The notes beneath the pieces were generated by a model. It was not told the origin of the DNA and did no database searches. It saw only the letters and a list, made by a program, of their open reading frames with translations. This document shows positions 1 to 8,437 of a stretch of DNA of 64,000 nucleotides, piece by piece. Position numbers and translations under genes: made by a program. This DNA comes from Planococcus circulans (GTDB taxonomy: Bacteria; Bacillota; Bacilli; Bacillales_A; Planococcaceae): assembly GCF_020023385.1 (NCBI RefSeq), contig NZ_JAIQCL010000006.1, forward strand, positions 135,670-199,669, written 5' to 3'. How positions within the stretch are numbered: position 1 is the first letter of the stretch; each line of letters starts with the position of its first letter.

Positions 1-85
1 AGCGTGTTGCTTCAAACAAAGAGAGAAGCTCCTAGTCAGGTTCGGAAAAAATAGTCTCACAAAACCTAGTAAATCCTTCACTCAA

Positions 86-210
86 GGATCCGGAGCGCAA
101 GGCGGCGACTCCTGCGGGGACAGCGAAGTGCCGAAATCCACTCGGGCGCCAGTCCGAGTAAGTTCGGCGCGAGCCCGCGGAAAGCGTCCGCCGGAAGCGC
201 AGGATCCGGT
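86..210. repeat. GC-rich imperfect palindromic intergenic repeat
   Basis: The element begins and ends with GGATCC (86-91 and 202-207). The outer parts can pair imperfectly: GGATCC, GCGC and GGCGG on the left match the reverse complement of the right end. It is much more GC-rich than the AT-rich flanks and contains no convincing gene. From memory, related sequences with CTCCTGCGGG and GCGGAAAGCG blocks are scattered through Planococcaceae and Bacillaceae genomes. Only one copy lies in this window, so its repeat status is not shown here. Confidence 0.55.
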
Positions 211-275
211 ATAACCATGATAAAATGTGTATTCATTCTTTAAATGACATCAATATTCTTTTGTCTACAAGCTCA

Positions 276-307
276 AACCGGCAGCCCCTTTTATCGGGCT
301 GCCGGTT
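276..307. terminator. Terminator-like hairpin downstream of the ars operon
   Basis: A perfect 12-bp inverted repeat (AACCGGCAGCCC and its complement) surrounds an 8-nt loop. It lies about 20 bases past the stop of the HesB-like gene, the last gene of the minus-strand ars operon. The T run is short on both strands (TTTT on plus, TTT on minus), so it may work in both directions. Confidence 0.6.
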
Positions 308-329
308 TTCTATAGTTGCTTCGATTAAA

Positions 330-602
330 TCAGCAATTGCTTTCCGGAAGGCCTTCGAGTACCAGGCCGCCGTCTTTAAAATCAAGCGATACTTCCTCCA
401 CCATTGTGCTTACGCGTTCATCGAGCGCCACTTGGATGCCGTTGATTTCCTTGATGATGTCGCCTTGTTCCGGTGCATCCATCGACAGGCCGAATTGCGG
501 TCCGCAGCAGCCCTGCCCCGCAAAATAAAAGCGGATGCCTTGTGCTGTATTTTCTTTCATGGATTCCAACAGCATGTCTTTAGCCGGTTGTGTAATGTTC
601 AT
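330..602 (-). CDS. HesB/IscA-like small protein at the end of the ars operon
   Basis: A 90-residue protein of the HesB/IscA fold, a family tied to iron-sulfur cluster assembly or carrier roles. It has adjacent cysteines at 32-33 in a GQGCCGP motif and a last-residue Cys at 90. Classical IscA has one early Cys and a C-terminal CxC, so the cysteine layout is atypical and resembles the HesB-related group that includes selenoproteins in other bacteria. The start follows AAAGGAGG. It sits 13 bases after arsA, so it is probably co-transcribed with the arsenic genes. Its role in arsenic resistance is inferred from position only; a thiol protein that binds or tolerates As(III) is possible. Confidence 0.75.
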   Translation of the reverse strand: MNITQPAKDMLLESMKENTAQGIRFYFAGQGCCGPQFGLSMDAPEQGDIIKEINGIQVALDERVSTMVEEVSLDFKDGGLVLEGLPESNC

Positions 603-615
603 TGAAAATCCTCCT

Positions 616-2385
616 TTAATTGGTTACCAATTGCTTCATTTTATCATAGCCGATGCTGTCTTGTGCCTGCCATGGAATCAACGCCGTGCGTTCAGCCAGC
701 TCGCTGCTGACTTTACGGATCCACGGCCATTCGCTCTGGGCTTTTGCCTGCAGGAGCCCTTCGGTTGTGCCGGTACCTGCCAGACTTTGATTGATGACCC
801 AGTTTTTCGCTTGGATCCCCGCACGCTTCAAGTCTTGCTGCAGGCGAGCCGCTTCAAAAACAGGGGTCGCTTCCGGGAGGGTGACAAGCAGGACGTCGGT
901 TTCGTTTGGATTGCGCAGGCGCGGCAACAGGTTTTGGACGCTTTCCGGGATTTCTCCGGTCGACCGTTCCAGCTCCTTGTGATAGGTCTGCGTGGCATCC
1001 AGCAGCAATAACGTATGTCCGGTCGGCGCCGTATCGATGATGACGATTTCATTGTCCGCTTTGGCAACCACTTCCGCAAAAGCACGGAACACGGCAATTT
1101 CCTCGGTGCAGGGCGACCGCAGGTCTTCTTCCAGGTAAGCACGGGCTTCGTCGTCCATCGGCCCCGCCGCTTCCATGACTTGTGCTTGATAAGATTCAAC
1201 TTCAAGCTGCGGATCGATTCGGGAAACCGTCAACCGGTCGTTGCCTGTTTCTTCAAAGCGGTCCGCCAGATGCGCGGCCGGATCGGTCGTGGTTAAATGC
1301 ACCGAATGCCCTTTCTCAACTAAGCCGACAGCGAGCAGCGACGCGACAGTCGTTTTGCCGACGCCGCCTTTGCCCATCGTCAAAATGACGCGGGTATTCT
1401 GCGCTGAATACTGGTCGACTATGTCTTTTAAACCAGCCAATTCCGCGGGCATCTGATCCGTATTCAGAACATCCGGACGCCATTCAGGTGCTGTGAAAAG
1501 GCGCTTCAAATTAGCGATGCCAGTCAAGGAGAATGCCACGAACGGCAGGCTGTATACCGGCAATGTCTGCAAATGCGCAGGCATCTCTTTTAAAGCCTGC
1601 TGGTGCTGCTGGGCAAACGCCTGGGATACATGGTCTTCGTTTTGAATCGGTGAATAAACACCATTCAGGATCAGCACCTGATTTTCGATGCCGATGGTTT
1701 GGAGTTCCTGAGACGCACGGGCAGCTTCTTTAAAAGAAGCCGTGTCCGGACGCGCCACCAGGATCAATGTCGTCTGGTCTGGATCAGATAGAGCCTGTAC
1801 GGTTTTTGCGTAAAGATCCTTTTTGGCATCCAGTCCTGCGAGTGGCCCGAGACACGAAGCTCCGTGTGTGGAGTCATCCAAAAATCCGCTCCAGGCCGTC
1901 GGCAACTTCAATAGCCGCAACGTGTGGCCAGTCGGTGCCGTATCAAACAGAATATGGTCATAATCATCCATGACCCGATCATCAGCCAAGAGCTTGGTGA
2001 ATTCATCGAACGCGGCAATTTCGACCGTGCAGGCGCCGGACAACTGCTCCTCCATCTGATTGACGACCGCTTCCGGCAGTTTGCCGCGGTATGGCCCAAC
2101 GACCGAGTCGCGGTAAGTTCGTGCCGCTTCTTCCGGGTCGAGGTTGCAGGCAAACAAATTCCGGATGCCGTCAACGGCTTGCGGTTTGTTCGTCAGTTCC
2201 ATGCCAAAGACATCCTGCAAATTCGAAGCCGGGTCTGTACTGACCAGAAGCACCCGTTTTCCCGAATCCGCTAAAGCCACAGCTGTCGCAGAAGCGGTGG
2301 AAGTCTTGCCCACTCCGCCTTTACCTGTAAAAAACAGGAAAGGTGTTCCGCTGACGTGGTCTGGTTTAAATGCCTGGCTGGTCAT
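616..2385 (-). CDS. arsA: Arsenical pump-driving ATPase ArsA
   Basis: A 589-residue protein with two homologous ATPase halves, each with a deviant Walker A (GKGGVGKTS near residue 21 and GKGGVGKTT near residue 338) and a DTAPTGHT switch motif. This two-domain layout and length match ArsA, which hydrolyses ATP to drive As(III)/Sb(III) export through the membrane protein ArsB. Its ATG overlaps the arsD stop (ATGA), suggesting translational coupling. No arsB or acr3 partner is encoded in the window, so the pump subunit must lie elsewhere or be absent. Identity of the family is clear. Confidence 0.95.
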   Translation of the reverse strand: MTSQAFKPDHVSGTPFLFFTGKGGVGKTSTASATAVALADSGKRVLLVSTDPASNLQDVFGMELTNKPQAVDGIRNLFACNLDPEEAARTYRDSVVGPYRGKLPEAVVNQMEEQLSGACTVEIAAFDEFTKLLADDRVMDDYDHILFDTAPTGHTLRLLKLPTAWSGFLDDSTHGASCLGPLAGLDAKKDLYAKTVQALSDPDQTTLILVARPDTASFKEAARASQELQTIGIENQVLILNGVYSPIQNEDHVSQAFAQQHQQALKEMPAHLQTLPVYSLPFVAFSLTGIANLKRLFTAPEWRPDVLNTDQMPAELAGLKDIVDQYSAQNTRVILTMGKGGVGKTTVASLLAVGLVEKGHSVHLTTTDPAAHLADRFEETGNDRLTVSRIDPQLEVESYQAQVMEAAGPMDDEARAYLEEDLRSPCTEEIAVFRAFAEVVAKADNEIVIIDTAPTGHTLLLLDATQTYHKELERSTGEIPESVQNLLPRLRNPNETDVLLVTLPEATPVFEAARLQQDLKRAGIQAKNWVINQSLAGTGTTEGLLQAKAQSEWPWIRKVSSELAERTALIPWQAQDSIGYDKMKQLVTN

Positions 2386-2753
2386 TTGGCACCTGCGATT
2401 TTGACGTTCAGCGGATTGGCCGGCTGTTTAACCGGCTGCAATTCCGTTTTCTCTACCTTGAACCATTCAGCGAACTCCTCGACAGTCGGGTAATCTCCGG
2501 TTTTGGCGATTTCGCCATCGATCAGGATCACCGGCAAAGATTCTACGCCTTTCTCGAACAACAGTGCATTGACTGTTTTGTTTTCGACAAAAGCTGCCGG
2601 GTCAGTCCCCAGATTAAAGCGTTTGATGTCAAAACCTTTTTTCTCCAGTGAAAAAACAGCGGCTGCTACAGCGGTCAGCTTCGGATCCACTACAGGTCCG
2701 CAGACACCGGTATCGCAGCACATGGCTGGGTCGTATATCGTCACTTTCGTCAT
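2382..2753 (-). CDS. arsD: Arsenite metallochaperone/trans-acting repressor ArsD
   Basis: A 123-residue ArsD homologue. The family binds As(III) through Cys12, Cys13 and Cys18 and hands it to ArsA; all three cysteines are present here (MCCDTGVCGP). ArsD is also a weak repressor in some systems. The start follows AAAGGAG with good spacing. It overlaps arsA by 4 bases, the usual arsDA arrangement. The C-terminal vicinal cysteine pairs known from plasmid R773 ArsD are absent, as in many chromosomal ArsD proteins. Confidence 0.95.
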   Translation of the reverse strand: MTKVTIYDPAMCCDTGVCGPVVDPKLTAVAAAVFSLEKKGFDIKRFNLGTDPAAFVENKTVNALLFEKGVESLPVILIDGEIAKTGDYPTVEEFAEWFKVEKTELQPVKQPANPLNVKIAGAK

Positions 2754-2773
2754 GAGTCAGTCTCCTTTAACGT

Positions 2774-3193
2774 TCAGTTTCCGGTTTTGGCAAAGGTTTC
2801 GATGCGCGTTCCGATTGCATCACGGACTGTTTGGAACACCGTCCATTTTTCTTCTTCCGTCCCTTGCGCTTTCGCTGGGTCTTCAAAGCCCCAGTGTTCA
2901 CGTCTGACGTGAGGCGGAGTCATCGGGCATTTATCAGCTGCATCGCCGCAAAGCGTGACGACGAAATCTGCATTATTCAGCAAGTCCGAGTCGATGATGT
3001 CAGATGTCTGGTTTGAGATATCAACGCCTACTTCATTCATCGCCTTTACTGCGTTCGGGTTTAAGCCATGCGCTTCGATTCCTGCGCTGTAGACGTCCCA
3101 TTCATCCGCTAAATGCTGTTTTGCCCAGCCTTCAGCCATTTGGCTGCGGCAGGAATTTCCGGTACATAAAAAATAGATGGTTTTTTTCGGCAT
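2774..3193 (-). CDS. arsC: Thioredoxin-coupled arsenate reductase ArsC
   Basis: A 139-residue low-molecular-weight phosphatase-fold arsenate reductase. The P-loop is CTGNSCRS with Cys10 and Cys15, and the relay cysteines Cys82 and Cys89 are present, the pattern of the S. aureus pI258 enzyme. It reduces arsenate to arsenite, with the final disulfide returned to the dithiol by thioredoxin. The start follows AAAAGGAG. It lies 20 bases upstream of arsD in the same operon and supplies the arsenite that ArsD and ArsA would handle. Confidence 0.95.
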   Translation of the reverse strand: MPKKTIYFLCTGNSCRSQMAEGWAKQHLADEWDVYSAGIEAHGLNPNAVKAMNEVGVDISNQTSDIIDSDLLNNADFVVTLCGDAADKCPMTPPHVRREHWGFEDPAKAQGTEEEKWTVFQTVRDAIGTRIETFAKTGN

Positions 3194-3269
3194 AGTGAGT
3201 TCTCCTTTTGAGCTGCTTAAAAAAGCTTATGATCTCTAGTATTTTTTCGGTAAGTCGCGAATGCTTTTT

Positions 3270-3617
3270 CTAGCAGCAATCCACTGGTGCTTCCTTGGCG
3301 CGCAAAGCCAAAACTTGAGGGTCCGTGTCTTCAATATGGCTTAAGATGCCTTCAATCAATGGCGCATGCAGTGATTCCTTGTTCATGGAATAAAATCGCC
3401 ATTGCCCTCTTCTGTTTTCTTTTACGAGTCCCGCTTGCTTCAGCTTGCGCAGATGCTGGCTGATGGCCGGCTGGCTCATGCCGAACATCTCGACGAATTG
3501 GCAGACGCATAATTCATTCGTCTCCACCAGTTTCATCATCAACAGGCGGGTTGGATCGCTGACTGCCTTCAGACAAGCCGTGACATCAGCTGCAGATTGT
3601 TTTGCCAAAGTCTCCAT
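3270..3617 (-). CDS. arsR: ArsR-family arsenite-responsive repressor (first copy)
   Basis: A 115-residue winged-helix ArsR/SmtB protein. The metalloid-sensing motif ELCVCQ gives Cys37 and Cys39 in the DNA-recognition region, and the protein ends in Cys-Cys (114-115), which could extend the As(III) site. The start follows GAAGGAG. It is the first gene of the minus-strand ars operon and its promoter overlaps a palindrome (3642-3663), as expected for autorepression. A second ArsR with different sequence is divergent 172 bases away. Confidence 0.93.
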   Translation of the reverse strand: METLAKQSAADVTACLKAVSDPTRLLMMKLVETNELCVCQFVEMFGMSQPAISQHLRKLKQAGLVKENRRGQWRFYSMNKESLHAPLIEGILSHIEDTDPQVLALRAKEAPVDCC

Positions 3618-3639
3618 TAGGATCCACTCCTTCGCGCTT

Positions 3640-3669
3640 AGTATATAATGATTTCTTTATATAAGTCAA
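3640..3669 (-). promoter_or_regulatory. Promoter and operator of the minus-strand ars operon
   Basis: On the minus strand TTGACT (3669-3664) and TATACT (3645-3640) are separated by 18 bases. The spacer contains an inverted repeat TATATAA/TTATATA (3642-3648 and 3657-3663). A repressor there would block RNA polymerase, fitting ArsR autoregulation. Assignment to a particular ArsR is inferred. Confidence 0.75.
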
Positions 3670-3690
3670 TCGTTATAACAGAGGTCTCTT

Positions 3691-3768
3691 ACTAAATCAA
3701 TTTTTTTGATTTAGTAATTGCATTCATCTCTTCTACCTATTATACTTGATTCATCAAATAAATTTGAT
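3691..3768 (+). promoter_or_regulatory. Promoter with two ATCAA/TTGAT operators for the second arsR
   Basis: A promoter TTGCAT (3718-3723), 17-base spacer, TATACT (3741-3746) is flanked by two perfect palindromes. Upstream, ACTAAATCAA and its complement lie at 3691-3700 and 3706-3715; downstream, ATCAAAT and its complement lie at 3753-3759 and 3762-3768. The ATCAA-N5/6-TTGAT form is the known type of site for ArsR repressors of Bacillales ars/ase operons. The operator differs from that of the divergent ars operon. Confidence 0.75.
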
Positions 3769-3789
3769 TTAAAGAAAGTGGGGATTGGA

Positions 3790-4110
3790 ATGGCTCAACC
3801 GCTGGAGGAAAACACTGCAGTCTACATGACGAATGAAATCTATGCCCAAAAATTCAAAGCATTGGCTGACCCGAAACGGCTGGAATTGCTGAACTTGATC
3901 GGCCAGAAAGACTCGGTCTGTGTCTGCGACCTGGTTGAGGAAATGGCGATGCCTCAGTCGAAACTGTCTTATCATTTGAAAATCCTGTTGAATGCCGGGC
4001 TCCTGACAAAAGAAACCAGAGGCACTTGGAGCTATTACGCCTTGAAGAATGAAGAAATGGAGCGGTTGTTGCCTGAGGAGCTTTATAAATCCATTAGACC
4101 ACCAAACTGA
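3790..4110 (+). CDS. ArsR-family repressor (second copy)
   Basis: A 106-residue ArsR/SmtB winged-helix protein with the metalloid-binding motif VCVCD (Cys44, Cys46). I chose the ATG at 3790 because an upstream TTG at 3718 lies inside the promoter. It precedes an FAD monooxygenase by 46 bases on the same strand and probably controls it. The sequence is clearly diverged from the other ArsR (no terminal Cys pair), and its upstream palindromes are of a different type, so the two repressors likely have separate targets or affinities. Confidence 0.9.
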   Translation: MAQPLEENTAVYMTNEIYAQKFKALADPKRLELLNLIGQKDSVCVCDLVEEMAMPQSKLSYHLKILLNAGLLTKETRGTWSYYALKNEEMERLLPEELYKSIRPPN

Positions 4111-4156
4111 TCAGCAGCATAAAAAATCGAACCTATTATAGAAGGAGTGTATCCCA

Positions 4157-5449
4157 ATGACAAGCTCTCTACCCGTAGCCATCATCGGCGGCGGACCGGC
4201 AGGACTGGCCGCGGCCGCCCACCTGGCCCAATATAAGCAAGCATTCGTGTTATTCGAATCAGGCCCTGCGCTTGGCACCCATTTTCTTGAATATGGCCAT
4301 GTCCGTTTGTTTTCAGCTTGGCGGTATAATATCGACGCAGCATCCAAAAAATTATTCGAACTGCACGGACTGGCCCTGCCTGACCCGCAGCATCTGCCAT
4401 ATGGCAAGGAAATTGCCGAACAGTATCTTCAGCCGCTTGGCGAACTTCCAGAGCTAAAACCGTTCATCCACTTAAACAGCCGGGTCGTTCATTTGCAGCG
4501 CCAGGGACTGGACAAGATGAAAACAGCCAACCGCGAGGAAAAACCGTTTGAACTCATAGTCGAAAACGGCACGGGCACACGAAAAACCATTCTTGCACGA
4601 GCAGTCATCGATGCAACCGGCACCTGGAAAACCCCCAATTCTGTTGTATCCGGCGGGGCACCTGATGCAGCAGCCGGATTGGTGGATTACGGCATTCCAG
4701 CGATTCTTGGCTCCGACCAAAAATGCTTTGAAAACAAGCGTGTAGCAGTGGTCGGGAGCGGCCATTCAGCGATGAATTCCTTGTTGGACCTGGTCCAGCT
4801 GAAGAGAGACTTTCCAGCGACACACATCACTTGGATCGTCCGAAAAGACTCTCCAGAACAAGCATTAGGAGGCGGCGACGCTGACCAATTGCCGGAACGC
4901 GGTGCGCTTGGCACACAAGTCAAATCGTTGCTGGTTCAAGGGATGATCGATAGCCAAACTTCAACATTCATACAATCCGTCAGCCAACTGGATGAACAGC
5001 AAGTCATGCTGGGCGCTGAACAAAAAGGCCGCCAACTTGAGCTTGGCCCATTTGACCGGGTAATCGCCAATACCGGTTCCCGTCCTGATTTTGAACTTTT
5101 GCGTGAAATTCGCTATAGCTTTGATCCGGCACTTGAAAGTGTGCCAGCTCTTGCCCCGCTGATCGATCCGAACATCCATAGCTGCGGGACCGTGCGCCCA
5201 CATGGCGAGCGGGAACTGCGGCAGCCCGAAAAAGACTTCTATATTATCGGCGCTAAAAGCTACGGGCGTGCGCCCACATACCTGATGGCGACAGGATTTG
5301 AACAAGCCCGGTCGGTTGTTGCCCATCTTTCCGGCGATCACGAAGCTGCCGAACGGGTAGAGCTGGAGCTGCCGGAAACCGGCGTCTGCAGCAGCAGGCC
5401 ACTCGTCTTTACAATCAATAGTGCACCGTCTGGCAATAGTTGCTGCTGA
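4157..5449 (+). CDS. FAD-dependent NAD(P)-binding monooxygenase, ArsO-like
   Basis: A 430-residue flavoprotein with an N-terminal FAD dinucleotide-binding motif (IIGGGPAGLAAA, residues 9-20), a second nucleotide-binding motif (VVGSGHSAMNS, about residue 197) and an ATG motif, the layout of flavin-containing monooxygenases. It ends in Cys-Cys, like the first ArsR. Flavoproteins of this type are recurrent companions of arsR genes and some are called ArsO. The substrate is not known from sequence; oxidation of an arsenical or a thiol is an inference from context. Its start follows GAAGGAG. Confidence 0.7.
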   Translation: MTSSLPVAIIGGGPAGLAAAAHLAQYKQAFVLFESGPALGTHFLEYGHVRLFSAWRYNIDAASKKLFELHGLALPDPQHLPYGKEIAEQYLQPLGELPELKPFIHLNSRVVHLQRQGLDKMKTANREEKPFELIVENGTGTRKTILARAVIDATGTWKTPNSVVSGGAPDAAAGLVDYGIPAILGSDQKCFENKRVAVVGSGHSAMNSLLDLVQLKRDFPATHITWIVRKDSPEQALGGGDADQLPERGALGTQVKSLLVQGMIDSQTSTFIQSVSQLDEQQVMLGAEQKGRQLELGPFDRVIANTGSRPDFELLREIRYSFDPALESVPALAPLIDPNIHSCGTVRPHGERELRQPEKDFYIIGAKSYGRAPTYLMATGFEQARSVVAHLSGDHEAAERVELELPETGVCSSRPLVFTINSAPSGNSCC

Positions 5450-5611
5450 GTGGTTTTTATAATTTTGCTTAGCCAACTGAATAACCTAGTCATTTTATTC
5501 ATCAAACCACTCTATCACACTATGAATAATCCTGTTTATAAAGTAGATCTTTTCCATGGGTTAGATATTGATGAATAACCATCTTGAGCAGTTTACATCT
5601 GCAGCCAAATA

Positions 5612-5650
5612 AAAAAGACTTGTGGCTTTAGTGGGCTCAAGTCTTTTTTA
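5612..5650. terminator. Bidirectional intrinsic terminator
   Basis: A 12-bp perfect inverted repeat (AAAAAAGACTTG and complement, 5612-5623 and 5639-5650) with A/T tracts on both sides. It lies between the convergent flavoprotein gene and the ABC transporter ATPase gene and can serve both. Confidence 0.8.
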
Positions 5651-5651
5651 T

Positions 5652-6725
5652 TCATGCCACAAACCATAAGTCTTTTTTATTCACTAGTACGTCAATCTCT
5701 TGACCAACCACCAATCCTTCAGCCTGTTGGCTGGTAAAGGAACAATCCAGTAGATAGATTCCCACTTGGATGGTTCCGGTATAAAAGCCATAATTGAATC
5801 TCAGTTGTTGAATAACTCCGCTAAGCTGAATAGAGTCTTCAAGCGGATCCTCCTTGAGGATTTTGAGCTGCACCACTTCTGGTCGTAGGATCAAATGGCA
5901 TGGTCCCCGCTCGATGGTTTCTTCCACCGGAAAATCAAAACTTCGATCGGCAGATATAAATCGGCCTGCTGCCACTATACCTTCAACGCTGTTTTTTAAG
6001 CCTAAAAATGAAGCAACTTTCCTGCTCTCAGGGCGTTCATATAAATCCCTGGCTTTGCCTACTTGCAGCAGCGTGCCTTCACTCATCACACCGATCCGGT
6101 CCGACAATTGAAAAGCTTCTTCCCGGTCATGGGTGACAAACAGCACCGTGACACGGAACTGTTTTTGGATCCGGCTGAGCAACTCCCTCATTTCTTCCCG
6201 GAGACTCGGATCCAAAGCACTGAAGGGTTCATCCATCAGCAGCACTTGTGGATTGGCGACCAACGCGCGTGCTAAAGCTACACGCTGTTGCTGCCCTCCG
6301 CTCAATTCATCAGGAAAACGGAGTCCGAATCCTTTGAGCCCCACATGCTCGAGCATCTCTCTTGCATCAGCTAGACGCTGTTTTTTGCCGACTTTCTGCA
6401 TCTTCAAGCCGAAAGCCACGTTGTCCTCCACTGTCATATGCGGAAACAGCAGCGATTGCTGAAATACCATGGCGAACCTTCTGTCTTCCGGTGGAACCGC
6501 TGTTATATTGGCATCTCCCACCCAAATTTCCCCATTGTCTGCCTGCAATAATCCCGCCACCAGCTTCAATAATGTCGTCTTACCGCAGCCGGAAGGGCCC
6601 AATAATGAGAAAAATTCCCCCTCATTAATGGTCAGCCCAACCGGCTGCAGGGAAAACGCCGGATCGCTTTTACGCTGAGTTTGTTGGTATTGCTTTTCGA
6701 TGTTGATGATGCGCAAACTGCTCAT
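5652..6725 (-). CDS. ABC transporter ATP-binding protein, YnjD-like/PotA class
   Basis: A 357-residue ATPase with Walker A GPSGCGKTT (about 43-51), signature LSGGQQQR, Walker B VLLMDEP and the H-loop THD, followed by a roughly 110-residue C-terminal regulatory region of the TOBE type. It powers import across the membrane with the two permeases upstream. E. coli YnjD is shorter and lacks the long C-terminal region; assignment to the Ynj system comes from the neighbouring binding protein rather than from this subunit, which alone would be called a generic PotA/CysA-type ATPase. It is the last gene of a six-gene minus-strand operon, 12 bases after the permease. Confidence 0.88.
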   Translation of the reverse strand: MSSLRIINIEKQYQQTQRKSDPAFSLQPVGLTINEGEFFSLLGPSGCGKTTLLKLVAGLLQADNGEIWVGDANITAVPPEDRRFAMVFQQSLLFPHMTVEDNVAFGLKMQKVGKKQRLADAREMLEHVGLKGFGLRFPDELSGGQQQRVALARALVANPQVLLMDEPFSALDPSLREEMRELLSRIQKQFRVTVLFVTHDREEAFQLSDRIGVMSEGTLLQVGKARDLYERPESRKVASFLGLKNSVEGIVAAGRFISADRSFDFPVEETIERGPCHLILRPEVVQLKILKEDPLEDSIQLSGVIQQLRFNYGFYTGTIQVGIYLLDCSFTSQQAEGLVVGQEIDVLVNKKDLWFVA

Positions 6726-6737
6726 ATTTCCACTCCT

Positions 6738-7562
6738 TTAGCCATTCTCTGCGCCGGCTTTCTTATTTTGGTAATATTTTTTCAAGGCGGCATCCATTCC
6801 GATTAAGGTCAAGATTGCTATTCCAGCGAAAAGCAGCGAATAGGCCGAAGCGATCGCCGGATCCCCACCGCTGATGAATGGAAACAGCAAAATCGGCAAA
6901 GTTACAACCTGCCCGGAGCCGATGATGAACGTGATCAAGTACTGGCTCAAGGAAATCAGGATGCTTAAACTGGCTCCAGCAGCGATGCCCGGCAACAGAT
7001 GCGGCAGCACGACATGCCTAAAACGGGAAAGCGAGCCCGCCCCGAGCATCCGTGCCTGGTCTTCCCAGTCGATTGATAAGGTATTGTAGCTGATCATGAC
7101 AGCACGGACCATATAAGGCAAAGTCGGTGAAAGATGTGCCAGGACTACACCGAAAACGGTTTCCGTCAAACCCAGCCGCAGAAACGTCAAATGGATGCCC
7201 ATGACAGCGACAAACGGCGGAATGACGATCGGTGCAAAAAGCATCGCTTCCAGCAGCCATTTGCCGCGCAGTGGATAACGCACCAGTGCATTGGCAGCCG
7301 GTACGGCGAGAAGGATATTCACCGCTGTGACGATAAAAGCAATCAGCAGACTGACTGACACCGCCTGCCAAGTGCCCGAACTCCCAAGCAGTACATATTC
7401 CCAGGCACGGAAACTGAATGACTCAGGAAGAATATTCGGCCATTGCCAGCCAAAGGAAACACTGGACAGGATCAAAGGAATAAACGGCAGTCCGATAAGG
7501 ATGAATAATAGGGTGAATAATATGGATTTCAAGAAAGGTCGGGTCTTAGTCATCAATCCCAC
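6738..7562 (-). CDS. ABC transporter permease (second half of a YnjC-like permease)
   Basis: A 274-residue protein with six predicted membrane helices and the EAA-type cytoplasmic loop (around residues 165-185). It overlaps the upstream permease gene by 10 bases. E. coli YnjC is a single fused permease of about 510 residues; here the two halves are separate genes of 294 and 274 residues. Together they would form the membrane channel for the ATPase and binding protein of the same operon. The substrate is unknown. Confidence 0.85.
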   Translation of the reverse strand: MGLMTKTRPFLKSILFTLLFILIGLPFIPLILSSVSFGWQWPNILPESFSFRAWEYVLLGSSGTWQAVSVSLLIAFIVTAVNILLAVPAANALVRYPLRGKWLLEAMLFAPIVIPPFVAVMGIHLTFLRLGLTETVFGVVLAHLSPTLPYMVRAVMISYNTLSIDWEDQARMLGAGSLSRFRHVVLPHLLPGIAAGASLSILISLSQYLITFIIGSGQVVTLPILLFPFISGGDPAIASAYSLLFAGIAILTLIGMDAALKKYYQNKKAGAENG

Positions 7563-8437
7563 CCCTTCAAGACATTCCAGCGTTTGCTGAAGTAATAGAC
7601 GACCAGCCCAAGCAAAATTGTAAGGATGGCGAGTAGGATGTTGACCGCCAATGCTTCCGGCCGGTCAGCCAACGTACCGCTCGTATACAGCTGATAAGAG
7701 TAGACCGGCAGCATGCTCGGATACGTGACACCCAGCAGGAACGGGACTTCAAAAGCTGAAAAGGTGAAGACAAAAACGATAAATGTCGCAATCGTCCAAG
7801 CCGGAAGCATCACCGGCAGGACGATTTCCCGGATGAAACTCCAATTGCCGGCACCGAATACACGCGATACATCGCGCCACGACCGGTGAATCCGTGACAG
7901 CACCGGATAGATCATCAATGATACAAAAGGGGCTTCTTTCCAGGCATAAGTCAAAATAATGCCCCATCCGAACGGATCATTGACCAGCACGGGAAAATCC
8001 GGTATTTCATCGATGAAACCTATAGTCGCCAAAATCTTCGACAAAAATCCGCTTTGCATAAACAGCAGGACGATGATATAGCCGCCGACCAGGTGCGGAA
8101 TGGTCAAAGGAAGCTGGAACAACCGGTGCCAAACTTGAGTCGTCCCGGATTTCGCCGATTCATTCAACAAATACAGGGATATTGCGACGGCTGCCCCCAA
8201 TACTCCTGCAATCACTGAAGACAGTGCCGCTACTCGAAGAGTAAGGAAGAGTGATTCCCAGAACTCGCTAGAGCGCAATAAATCCGTGTATGCCGTAAGC
8301 TCAAAACGCGTTTCTCCGATAGCGGGAAAATAGCCCAGGCTTTTCAGAAGCCCATCAAAAAGTCCTCCAAAAAACAGGAGGACGATGGTGCCGACGGCTG
8401 GCAGCAGCAAAAGATAGGGTTTAGTCTTTTGCCACAT
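7553..8437 (-). CDS. ABC transporter permease (first half of a YnjC-like permease)
   Basis: A 294-residue membrane protein with an N-terminal helix, a cluster of further helices and an EAA-like loop (about residues 185-205). It overlaps the binding-protein gene upstream by 17 bases and the next permease gene by 10 bases, indicating tight co-expression. It pairs with the following permease as a heterodimeric channel. Family membership as a binding-protein-dependent permease is clear; the substrate is not. Confidence 0.85.
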   Translation of the reverse strand: MWQKTKPYLLLLPAVGTIVLLFFGGLFDGLLKSLGYFPAIGETRFELTAYTDLLRSSEFWESLFLTLRVAALSSVIAGVLGAAVAISLYLLNESAKSGTTQVWHRLFQLPLTIPHLVGGYIIVLLFMQSGFLSKILATIGFIDEIPDFPVLVNDPFGWGIILTYAWKEAPFVSLMIYPVLSRIHRSWRDVSRVFGAGNWSFIREIVLPVMLPAWTIATFIVFVFTFSAFEVPFLLGVTYPSMLPVYSYQLYTSGTLADRPEALAVNILLAILTILLGLVVYYFSKRWNVLKGWD

